A stretch of 20,680 nt of DNA, taken from assembly GCA_900548895.1 (NCBI GenBank), contig URLZ01000041.1, positions 1 to 20,680 on the forward strand, read 5' to 3'. The notes under the pieces are model-generated. The model was not told the DNA's origin. It did not search any database and was given only the letters and a program-made list of their open reading frames with translations. Below are positions 1 to 6,293 of the stretch, piece by piece (position 1 is the stretch's first letter; the number at the start of each line of letters is the position of its first letter). Made by a program: the position numbers and the translations under genes. Source of the DNA: an uncultured Akkermansia sp. (GTDB lineage: Bacteria; Verrucomicrobiota; Verrucomicrobiia; Verrucomicrobiales; Akkermansiaceae).

Positions 1-225
1 CCCCTCGCACCCGGGGACCGCGAGCAGCGCGAACGGCGCGGCAGGAGCGCGCCACCAGCGCGCCATACGACGTACAGCACCACGCGACAGCGCACACCGC
101 GGGTAGCTGCGTGCGCCAGCATACCCCCCCTGCGCCAAGCGCAGCACGCGCGCACCAGCGCGCAAAAGCCCGCTAGCCCCCGCGCCCAATCCGAATACCC
201 CCCCGGCACCCAGGAACAAACCCAC
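1..225. other. Non-coding, hairpin-rich flank downstream of purN
   Basis: I see no convincing gene in this stretch. It is very GC-rich and made of short GCGC-type inverted repeats: GGCGCG (35-40) with CGCGCC (48-53), TGCGC (131-135) with GCGCA (139-143), and GCGCGC (148-153) with GCGCGC (158-163). An 11-bp direct repeat, CACCAGCGCGC, occurs at 53-63 and 153-163. None of the hairpins is followed by a clear T-tract in the purN direction, so a canonical purN terminator is not evident, although these structures could end transcription. A gene crossing the left edge of the window cannot be excluded. Confidence 0.4.
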
Positions 226-804
226 TCAGAACCTCGAAACCGCCGAAAGAATCGCCGCGGGATACAGAATATGCTCCTGCACCTGAATGCGCGCATGCAA
301 ACTCTCCGGCGTATCCCCCGGCAGCACCGGCACATAAGCCTGCATCAGAATCTCCCCCGTATCCATCCCCGCATCCACATAATGCACCGTGCAGCCCGTC
401 TGCGAAACCCCAGCCTCCAGCGCCTGCCTCCACGCCTCCACCCCCGGGAACATCGGCAGCAGCGCCGGATGAATATTGAGAATACGGCGCGGAAACGCCC
501 GCAGCAGCGGCTCCTTCACCAAGCGCATGAAACCCGCCAGACAAATCAAATCCACGCGCAGCTCCCTCAACTGAGCCGCCAGCGCCTCCTGCACCTCCAG
601 CGGAAACTTATTCTTGAAACCGCCGCAATCCATCACCTCCGCACGCACCCCACGGCGGCGAGCCCGCTCCAGAATAAAAGCATCCTCGTGATCCGAAAGA
701 ACAATCACCACCTCCGCATCGAGGCGCCCATCATCAATAGCATTGAAAATCGACTGACAATTCGTTCCGGAGCCGGAACCCAGCACAGCAAGGCGTAAAC
801 TCAT
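226..804 (-). CDS. purN: Phosphoribosylglycinamide formyltransferase (GAR transformylase)
   Basis: PurN transfers a formyl group from 10-formyl-THF to glycinamide ribonucleotide, the third step of de novo purine synthesis, in the cytoplasm. The 192-residue protein has the N-terminal phosphate-binding loop GSGSGTN (residues 9-15), the NIHPALLPMFPG motif with N110 and H112, H141, and the catalytic aspartate D148 in DAGMDTG; these align with N106, H108, H137 and D144 of the E. coli enzyme. The family is usually about 190-215 residues, so this is full length. The start at 804 is the only ATG that keeps the N-terminal beta strand and P-loop intact. It sits 9 nt after a good -10 box, so the mRNA is probably near-leaderless. 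The gene lies 194 bp downstream of secY on the same strand but has its own promoter. Confidence 0.97.
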   Translation of the reverse strand: MSLRLAVLGSGSGTNCQSIFNAIDDGRLDAEVVIVLSDHEDAFILERARRRGVRAEVMDCGGFKNKFPLEVQEALAAQLRELRVDLICLAGFMRLVKEPLLRAFPRRILNIHPALLPMFPGVEAWRQALEAGVSQTGCTVHYVDAGMDTGEILMQAYVPVLPGDTPESLHARIQVQEHILYPAAILSAVSRF

Positions 805-813
805 AACCCCTGC

Positions 814-842
814 AATCTAGCAGAAAGCCCCTCCCCTGTCAA
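814..842 (-). promoter_or_regulatory. Predicted sigma70 promoter of purN
   Basis: On the minus strand, TTGACA (837-842) is followed after 17 nt by TAGATT (814-819). Only 9 nt separate the -10 box from the purN ATG, so the expected start site lies about 2-3 nt before the start codon and no Shine-Dalgarno sequence would be transcribed. This is a sequence match only. Confidence 0.7.
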
Positions 843-998
843 CATCATTCCGCAAAGCCCGCACACACCCCAACACCCCCCAAAGCGAGCCAACACGAGC
901 CGAGCCGAGATAGCGCCGAAGCGTAAGAGCAAACACAAAGCGGAGCCCGGCCGCACAGCCGAGCCCCGCCTGAAAAAATCGGGTAACGAGCGCCTCGA
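843..998. other. secY-purN intergenic region with CGAGCC repeats
   Basis: This spacer carries the motif CGAGCC four times (886-891, 896-901, 901-906, 960-965). Directly after the secY stop, on the minus strand, a short CGAG/CTCG hairpin (987-997) is followed 8 nt later by six T (973-978), which could act as a weak terminator. An imperfect GC-rich stem follows at about 942-967. I see no gene. Confidence 0.3.
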
Positions 999-2483
999 TC
1001 AGCTCTGGAACTGCATCATAATGAGACCCACGAGAATGATGGCCGCCAGCACAATCCAGAGCACCACCATACCCTTGCCATCCGCCGCGCGACCCGTCCC
1101 CTGAAGGTGCGAGTACTTGCCGCGAATGCGGGAGCGCTTCATGAAACCATCGTAATTCTTCTGAAGCAGCGTCGCCTCCACCTGGCGCATCATATCCAGC
1201 AACACACCCACGAGAATCAGCAGCGACGTACCACCGAAGAAATTCGTGACCATGTAATCGAGACCACCCCACGTGTGCAGCAGCGTCGGAAGGAAATAAA
1301 TCAGCGTCAGGAACAGCGAACCCGCGAACGTCAGGCGCGTCATCGTCGTATCGAGATAAGCCGCCGTGGGAGGACCGGGACGCACACCCGGAATGTAACC
1401 GCCGCCGCGCTTCAGATCCTCCGAAATCTGCTGCGGATGGAACATCGTCGCCACCCAGAAGTACGAGAAGAAGAAAATCATCAGCGACGAAATAATGTAG
1501 TACGGGAAGTCAGAGGGCGAAAGCAGCCACGACGTGTACGAGTGCACCGGACTATCCGCGCTGAAGAGCTGCATCAGCACGAAGTTCGGCAGCGCGAGAA
1601 TCGCCGTCGCGAAAATGACCGGCATCACGCCCGAGTAATTCAACTTGAGCGGCAGATACTGCGTACCGCCCTGCGTCATCTTGCCGTGGCCCACCACGCG
1701 CTTGGCGTACTGCACCGGAATGCGGCGCTGCGCCTGGCTGATGATCACAACCAGCGCCACCACGAGCACCATGAAGCAGATCAGCGCCACCATACCGAGA
1801 GCCCCCAGCGGATTCACCTCCGTGCCGTTCATCACGCAAGTCTTCCACGCCACACTGCAAGCACCGGGCAGCGCATGAATGATGTTCACCGAAATGATCA
1901 GCGACACACCGTTGCCGATACCTCGCTCCGTAATCTGGTCACCAATCCACATCAGGAACATCGTGCCCGTCACAATGATGAACACCGTCGTCAGCGTGAA
2001 GAGCGGACCGGGATTGAGCACCACATCACCGAGACCCGTCAGACCAATGCGCGACGGATCGCGCAGCGTCGCCGTCAGCATATAGCCCTGAATGATCGCA
2101 ATGATGATGGCGAGAATACGCGTGTACTTCGTCATCTTCTGGCGCCCGCCCTCCTCGCGCAGCATCTTCTGGAAGCGCGGAATCACCGCCCCCATGAGCT
2201 GCGTCATAATGGAAGCCGAAATGTAGGGCATGATACCCAGAGCAAAGATACCCATCTGCTGAAGGCCGCCGCCGGAGAAAATCGTGAGCAGCGAACCCAT
2301 GGCGCCCAGCGGGCTGTTGCTGTCCTCCATCGCCTTGGAGAGATAATCGGACACAGCCTGAACATCGACGCCGGGCAGCGGCAGATGCACGCCCAGGCGG
2401 ACGACGACAATCATCGTGAGCGTGTACAAGATGCGTCTCCGGAGCTCCGGTACCTTCATTGAGTTAGCGAAAGCGCTTAACAT
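999..2483 (-). CDS. secY: Protein translocase subunit SecY
   Basis: SecY is the channel subunit of the SecYEG translocase in the inner membrane. The protein (494 residues from the chosen start) shows the classic segments: the N-terminal helix with LRRRILYTLTMI, GIMPYISASI (83-92) in TM2, GDQITERGIGNGVS (181-194), RRIPVQYAKR (253-262) in the large cytoplasmic loop, and GGYIPGVRPG (361-370). I start at the ATG at 2481-2483 because the 27 codons upstream are not SecY-like and AAAGAAG lies just before it. It is about 55 residues longer than E. coli SecY: after the usual C-terminal end near RSRIRGK (450-456) there is a linker and an extra hydrophobic helix at about 472-489. It is the last gene of the ribosomal protein operon, separated from rplO by a 217-bp hairpin-rich gap. 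Confidence 0.97.
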   Translation of the reverse strand: MLSAFANSMKVPELRRRILYTLTMIVVVRLGVHLPLPGVDVQAVSDYLSKAMEDSNSPLGAMGSLLTIFSGGGLQQMGIFALGIMPYISASIMTQLMGAVIPRFQKMLREEGGRQKMTKYTRILAIIIAIIQGYMLTATLRDPSRIGLTGLGDVVLNPGPLFTLTTVFIIVTGTMFLMWIGDQITERGIGNGVSLIISVNIIHALPGACSVAWKTCVMNGTEVNPLGALGMVALICFMVLVVALVVIISQAQRRIPVQYAKRVVGHGKMTQGGTQYLPLKLNYSGVMPVIFATAILALPNFVLMQLFSADSPVHSYTSWLLSPSDFPYYIISSLMIFFFSYFWVATMFHPQQISEDLKRGGGYIPGVRPGPPTAAYLDTTMTRLTFAGSLFLTLIYFLPTLLHTWGGLDYMVTNFFGGTSLLILVGVLLDMMRQVEATLLQKNYDGFMKRSRIRGKYSHLQGTGRAADGKGMVVLWIVLAAIILVGLIMMQFQS

Positions 2484-2700
2484 GTTCTTCTTTCGTTTAG
2501 GGTGAGAGATGCTTCGTGCAGCGATGTGGGGGTGAGGAGAAGCGCAGCGGTCGCAGAGGCACACGCGCGACGCAGGGGGCGGCTTCCCTCAGGGCTTGAG
2601 GAGGCCTTCGCCCTCCTCACACAGGTGCCGGGCAGCGCTGCGCTGCCCGGCTCTGTGAGATAATCAAAGGCGTATCGGGGGAGGAAACTCCCGCCGAGCA
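2484..2700 (-). promoter_or_regulatory. Structured rplO-secY intergenic region (candidate attenuator or processing site)
   Basis: This is the only large gap inside the operon. A perfect 11-bp stem with a 3-nt loop occupies 2627-2651 (GCCGGGCAGCG, loop, CGCTGCCCGGC), extended by CTCACA (2616-2621) pairing with TGTGAG (2654-2659). Just downstream in the direction of transcription, GAGGAGG (2598-2604) can pair with CCTCCTC (2612-2618). The second stem shares bases 2616-2618 with the outer arm of the first, so the two compete in part. There is no T-run after either stem, so a simple intrinsic terminator is unlikely. Attenuation, mRNA processing or differential stability of secY are possible readings. 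Confidence 0.5.
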
Positions 2701-3162
2701 TTACGCCTGAGCGCTCAGCACGCAGAGCGTGCCGCCAGCGGCCTGAATCTTCTCCGCCACGCTCTTGCTGGCGAAGTCGACCGTCACGTTGAGCGCCTTG
2801 GAGAGGTTGCCGTTGCCCAGCAGCTTCACGCCGTCGCAATCGCCCTTCACCAGGCCGGCTGCGCGCAGCTCATTCTCCGTCACCGTAGCACCGGCCTCAA
2901 AGAAAGCCTCGAGCTGGCAGAGATTGACGATAGCAATGCAGGACTTGAAACGGGCATTGTTGAAGCCCTTCTTCGGCAGACGGCGATGCAGGGGCATCTG
3001 GCCGCCTTCAAAGCCGGGGCGAATCGTGCCGCCGGAGCGAGCCTTCTGGCCCTTGTTGCCCTTGCCGCAGGTCTTGCCCAGGCCAGAGCTCTCACCGCAG
3101 CCAAGGCGCTTCTTGCGATGCTTGGCACCGGGATTCGGCTTAAGTGTATCAAGTGTCAACAT
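2701..3162 (-). CDS. rplO: 50S ribosomal protein L15
   Basis: L15 is a late-assembling protein of the large ribosomal subunit. The 153-residue product has the glycine- and lysine-rich N-terminal arm (GCGESSGLGKTCGKGNKG at about 21-38), then the conserved GFEGGQMPLHRRLPKKGF stretch, and a C-terminal globular half. Length is close to the E. coli protein (144). The start at 3162 gives the typical MLTLDTLKPNPGAKH beginning. It follows rpsE after only 33 nt; in most bacteria rpmD (L30) lies between these two genes, and there is no room for it here. There is no obvious Shine-Dalgarno sequence before the ATG. Confidence 0.97.
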   Translation of the reverse strand: MLTLDTLKPNPGAKHRKKRLGCGESSGLGKTCGKGNKGQKARSGGTIRPGFEGGQMPLHRRLPKKGFNNARFKSCIAIVNLCQLEAFFEAGATVTENELRAAGLVKGDCDGVKLLGNGNLSKALNVTVDFASKSVAEKIQAAGGTLCVLSAQA

Positions 3163-3195
3163 AGGATGATGAATCTTCGTTTGGGGTTAAACAGC

Positions 3196-3849
3196 TCAGA
3201 TGGCGGCATCCTTCTTCTTCTTTCCGCGGCCGGAAAGAATCTCGTCTGCCGTGCGCATGCTCAGCATCGCCTGCATCGTAGCCTTGACCACGTTCGCGGC
3301 GTTGGAGGAGCCCAGAGACTTGGCGATGACATTGTTGACACCGGCAGCCTCGAGAACGGCACGCACCTTGTTGCCCGCGACAAGACCCGTACCGGCGGCA
3401 GCGGGCTTGAGGACAATCTTGGCACCGCCGAACTCCGTGTAGATCTCGTGCGGAATCGTCTCGTTGACAACGACCACATTCTTCATGGCGCGCTTGGCAG
3501 CGTCCGTACCCTTGCGGATCGCGTCGCTGACCTCGTTCGCCTTGCCGAAGCCGTAGCCGACCTTGCCCTTCTGATCACCCACCACGATAAGGGCGGAGAA
3601 GGAGAAGCGGCGACCGCCCTTGACCACCTTGGCGCAGCGGTTCACGTAGACGACCTTTTCCATCAGCTGAGGACCTTCCTCAGCAGCGGCCTCAGAGCGG
3701 CGGCCGTCGCGACGCGGACCGCGGCCGGGGCGGTTGCCGTCGCGGCGCGGACCGCGCTGACCGCGGTGCTGCGGAGCAGCGGCGGGGGCGGGAGCAGCGG
3801 CGGGAGTCTCAGCTGCAGCCTCGGGAGCTTTCGTTTCTTCAGTGTTCAT
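3196..3849 (-). CDS. rpsE: 30S ribosomal protein S5 with a long disordered N-terminal extension
   Basis: S5 is a small-subunit protein involved in translational fidelity and mRNA entry. Residues from about 62 onward match the family: VNRCAKVVKGGRRFSFSALIVVGD (S5 double-stranded-RNA-binding-like domain), GKVGYGFGKANEV, and the C-terminal domain with GTGLVAGNKVRAVLEAAGVNNVIAKSLGSSN. The total of 217 residues compares with 167 in E. coli. The excess is an Ala/Pro-rich segment (about 1-26) followed by an Arg/Gly-rich one (about 28-52) in which RRDG occurs twice within RGPRRDG-type repeats. A GGAAAGG sequence 8 nt before the ATG supports the upstream start and hence the extension. The gene lies 17 nt after rplR. 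Confidence 0.96.
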   Translation of the reverse strand: MNTEETKAPEAAAETPAAAPAPAAAPQHRGQRGPRRDGNRPGRGPRRDGRRSEAAAEEGPQLMEKVVYVNRCAKVVKGGRRFSFSALIVVGDQKGKVGYGFGKANEVSDAIRKGTDAAKRAMKNVVVVNETIPHEIYTEFGGAKIVLKPAAAGTGLVAGNKVRAVLEAAGVNNVIAKSLGSSNAANVVKATMQAMLSMRTADEILSGRGKKKKDAAI

Positions 3850-3866
3850 TCTTCAGACCTTTCCGT

Positions 3867-4217
3867 TTAGAATTTGAGACCGGCTTCGCGGGCTGCATCA
3901 GCCAGAGACTTGACCTTCCCGTGGTAGAGGAAACCACCGCGGTCGAAAACGACCTCCGTGATCCCCGCTGCCAGGGCACGCTCGGCAACCAGGGCGCCGA
4001 CCTTGGCGGCCGTCTCCAGGTTAGCCTTCTTGAGATCCAGGTTCTTCGTGCAGGCGGAGCAGAGCGTCACACCTTTCGTATCGTCGATCACCTGGGCATA
4101 AACATGCTGGTTGGAGAAGTTCACAGCCAGACGGGGGCGCTCCGGGGTGCCGGCAAGCTTCTTGCGGATGCGGGCATGAACGCGGTTGCGGATGGCTTTG
4201 CGATTAATCGTGCTCAT
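3867..4217 (-). CDS. rplR: 50S ribosomal protein L18
   Basis: L18 binds 5S rRNA together with L5 in the central protuberance of the large subunit. The 116-residue protein has the basic N-terminus with [21 protein letters not shown], the [14 protein letters not shown] strand region, and the highly conserved C-terminus [20 protein letters not shown], which differs from E. coli at only a few positions. Length equals the family norm (117 in E. coli). It sits in the normal spc order between rplF and rpsE, 27 nt after rplF. Confidence 0.97.
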   Translation of the reverse strand: MSTINRKAIRNRVHARIRKKLAGTPERPRLAVNFSNQHVYAQVIDDTKGVTLCSACTKNLDLKKANLETAAKVGALVAERALAAGITEVVFDRGGFLYHGKVKSLADAAREAGLKF

Positions 4218-4244
4218 AGTTTGAAAACGCTAGTGTTGTTTATG

Positions 4245-4784
4245 TTACTTGCCGACGCCCTTGCCTTCCTTTCGGCGGATGTGCTCACCCACATAGTGCA
4301 CGCCCTTGCCCTTGTAAGGCTCCGGCGGGTAGTAACCACGCACCTCAGCGGCAAACTGACCCACGAGCTGCTTGTCGATGCCTTCGACCTTCACCTTCGT
4401 GTTCTCGGTCACGGTCACCGTGATACCGGCAGGAATCGGGTGAAGAATCGGGTGGGACTTGCCCAGCGCAAGGTCGAGATCCTTGCCCTTGACGGCGGCC
4501 TTGAAGCCCACGCCCACGATTTCGAGCTCCTTGCAGAAGCCCTTGGAAACACCCTCCACCATGTTGGCCAGGAGGGAACGGTTGGTGCCATGAAGAGCGC
4601 GCAGCTTGCGGGAATCATCAGCGCGATTCACGGTGAGGTTGTTCTCCTCAACGCTGACGCTGATACCCTCCGGGAGCGTCCAGCTCAGCTCGCCCTTGCC
4701 GCCCTTGACGGTGACGGTGGCGTCCTTCACGGAGACGCTGACGCCGGCGGGCAGCGCAATAGCTTTCTTACCTACTCGAGACAT
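4245..4784 (-). CDS. rplF: 50S ribosomal protein L6
   Basis: L6 lies near the sarcin-ricin loop and the factor-binding site of the large subunit. The 179-residue protein begins MSRVGKKAIALPAGVSVSV and shows two repeated L6 folds. The signature PEPYKGKGVHYVGE is near the C-terminus, followed by IRRKEGKGVGK. Length matches the family (177 in E. coli). It lies 29 nt downstream of rpsH in the expected order. No Shine-Dalgarno sequence is evident before the ATG. Confidence 0.97.
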   Translation of the reverse strand: MSRVGKKAIALPAGVSVSVKDATVTVKGGKGELSWTLPEGISVSVEENNLTVNRADDSRKLRALHGTNRSLLANMVEGVSKGFCKELEIVGVGFKAAVKGKDLDLALGKSHPILHPIPAGITVTVTENTKVKVEGIDKQLVGQFAAEVRGYYPPEPYKGKGVHYVGEHIRRKEGKGVGK

Positions 4785-4813
4785 TGTATTCTGAAAGAGG
4801 TTTGAGGTTCAAC

Positions 4814-5215
4814 TTACCAGACGAGAGCGATGAGCTCGCCGCCGATCTGCAGCTTGCGGGCCTTGGCGCCCGTCATCATGCCCTGCGAGGTGGAGACGAT
4901 CGAGATACCGAGGCCGTTCATGACGGTCGGAATCTCCTCGGAACGCACGTAGTGGCGGCGGCCCGGCTTCGAGCAGCGCTTGACGTTCGTGATGATCGAC
5001 TTGCCGTCCTTGCCGTACTTGGACTTGACCTTGATGGCCTTGTCCTTGCCTTCGCCGACAACCTCGAAGGACCAGATGTAGCCCTCTTCCGCGAGGATGC
5101 GGGCAATCTCAGCCTTGATGTTGGAGTAGGGAGCGCAGAAGTATTCGTCACGGGCGATGCCGGCGTTCTTCACGCGCGTCAGGAAATCTGCGATGGGATC
5201 ACTTAATACTGCCAT
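4814..5215 (-). CDS. rpsH: 30S ribosomal protein S8
   Basis: S8 binds the central domain of 16S rRNA and in E. coli is also the translational repressor of the spc operon. The 133-residue protein starts MAVLSDPIADFLTRVKNA, as is typical, and ends with the conserved GLGISIVSTSQGMMTGAKAR / GGELIALVW block. Length is normal (130 in E. coli). The gap to rplE is only 12 nt, which leaves no room for rpsN (S14), normally found between them. Whether S8 autoregulates this rearranged operon cannot be seen here. Confidence 0.97.
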   Translation of the reverse strand: MAVLSDPIADFLTRVKNAGIARDEYFCAPYSNIKAEIARILAEEGYIWSFEVVGEGKDKAIKVKSKYGKDGKSIITNVKRCSKPGRRHYVRSEEIPTVMNGLGISIVSTSQGMMTGAKARKLQIGGELIALVW

Positions 5216-5227
5216 GGTCGTAGAGGG

Positions 5228-5800
5228 TTAGGCTTTTTCTTCAGTCTTCTTGTTCGGCTTGCGGAAGGGAATACCCAGCTCGGCAAGCAGGTCGCGACCC
5301 TCTTCATCCGTCGGAGCGGAGGTGACGAAGATGATGTCGAAACCGATGTTGCGCTTGATCTGATCAAGCTCGATCTCGGGGAAGATCGACTGATCAGCGA
5401 TACCGATGGCGTAGTTGCCGCGGCCGTCGAAGGACTTGGTGGGCAGACCACGGAAGTCGCGGATGTTCGGGGCCGTGATGTTGATGAAGCGATCGAGGAA
5501 CTCCCACATGCGGGAAGCGCGCAGCGTCACGCGGGCGCCGAGGACTTCACCCTCGCGGAGTTTGAAGTTAGCCACGCTCTTGCGGGCATAGGTCATCGCC
5601 GGCTTCTGGCCGGTGATCTTGGCGATTTCAGCAACGGCATCCTCGACAGCCTGCTTGCGGTCAGGGTGCTTGCCCATGCACGTCGTCACCACGATCTTCT
5701 CGAGACGCGGAATCTGGTGCACGTTCTTGTAGTTGTGCTTCGCCTGGAGGGCCGGAACGACCTTCTCCTTGTAGTATGTAAGCAGTGTAGGTGTGCTCAT
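5228..5800 (-). CDS. rplE: 50S ribosomal protein L5
   Basis: L5 binds 5S rRNA and contacts the P-site tRNA. The 190-residue protein has GQKPAMTYARKSVANFKLRE (64-83), the FLDRFINITAPNIRDFRGL region (101-119) and GNYAIGIADQSIFPEI (128-143), all hallmarks of bacterial L5. It is about 10 residues longer than in E. coli because of a lysine/glutamate-rich tail (KPNKKTEEKA). It follows rplX after 74 nt. That gap contains GTTGAT three times on the plus strand (5824-5829, 5832-5837, 5838-5843). Confidence 0.97.
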   Translation of the reverse strand: MSTPTLLTYYKEKVVPALQAKHNYKNVHQIPRLEKIVVTTCMGKHPDRKQAVEDAVAEIAKITGQKPAMTYARKSVANFKLREGEVLGARVTLRASRMWEFLDRFINITAPNIRDFRGLPTKSFDGRGNYAIGIADQSIFPEIELDQIKRNIGFDIIFVTSAPTDEEGRDLLAELGIPFRKPNKKTEEKA

Positions 5801-5874
5801 AGTATTAGCGGGTCAGCTCTTGGGTTGATAGGTTGATGTTGATGGCTTAAGCGCGGAGTTGAAACCTTGCGGCA

Positions 5875-6099
5875 TCAGCTCACTTTCTTCACATTGGAGA
5901 TGTGGATGGGGCCGTCAATGACCTTGATACCGCCTTCGGGATCGGCCTCGCTGGGCTTCTGAGCCTTCATGAGGATGCGGGCACCCTCAACAACGACGGT
6001 CTGCTTCTTGGCGTTCACGGACAGAACGACACCTCGCTTGCCCTTGTTCTTGCCGGTGATGACAACGACGTCATCGCCTTTCTTCACGTGGGTCTTCAT
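5875..6099 (-). CDS. rplX: 50S ribosomal protein L24 (short form)
   Basis: L24 is an assembly-initiator protein of the large subunit near the exit tunnel. The 74-residue product begins [23 protein letters not shown], a clear KOW motif, and ends [19 protein letters not shown]. It is about 30 residues shorter than E. coli L24, lacking the C-terminal part, while the KOW core is intact. It is the first gene of the operon here: its usual upstream partner rplN (L14) is absent and a MATE exporter gene takes that place. A strong promoter and a palindrome lie directly upstream. Confidence 0.95.
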   Translation of the reverse strand: MKTHVKKGDDVVVITGKNKGKRGVVLSVNAKKQTVVVEGARILMKAQKPSEADPEGGIKVIDGPIHISNVKKVS

Positions 6100-6127
6100 C
6101 GTGTGTGTTGTTGTTCGATTGTGATAT

Positions 6128-6149
6128 CCACACTACACCTGTAGTGTGG
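6128..6149 (-). promoter_or_regulatory. Perfect 10-bp palindrome at the predicted start of the rplX operon transcript
   Basis: CCACACTACA (6128-6137) and TGTAGTGTGG (6140-6149) are exact inverted complements around a 2-nt centre. The expected transcription start lies at about 6149, so the element would either form a hairpin at the very 5' end of the mRNA or act as a DNA operator overlapping the start site. It lies 28 nt upstream of the rplX ATG. Confidence 0.65.
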
Positions 6150-6155
6150 GGCGAA

Positions 6156-6184
6156 AATATACACTTCTCTGCCCGACTCGTCAA
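6156..6184 (-). promoter_or_regulatory. Predicted sigma70 promoter of the rplX-secY operon
   Basis: On the minus strand, TTGACG (6179-6184) and TATATT (6156-6161) are separated by 17 nt, with an A/T-rich segment just upstream (about 6185-6203), as expected for a strong promoter. The predicted start site is near 6149, giving a leader of about 50 nt. Confidence 0.75.
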
Positions 6185-6293
6185 GCAAAATTACAAATTT
6201 ATGTCGTTCCCTTCACTTTTGCGGGTAATTCGGGCCCCATCAAGCCGCTCTGCGCGTCCCGCGCACCCACACCGGAGCCGCTTCGGGGCCGCA

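Noticed and set aside
148..163. GCGCGC hairpin as a purN terminator
   Set aside because: On the purN strand the T-run lies before, not after, the stem, so it does not have the layout of an intrinsic terminator.
2484..2564. Upstream start for secY adding 27 residues
   Set aside because: The added residues do not resemble SecY N-termini, while the ATG at 2483 has a purine-rich ribosome-binding site and gives the conserved MLSAFANSMKVPELRRR beginning.
6122..6135. DnaA-box-like sequence (ATATCCACA) before rplX
   Set aside because: A single copy with one mismatch and no cluster of further boxes or AT-rich unwinding region; it is better explained as part of the palindrome.
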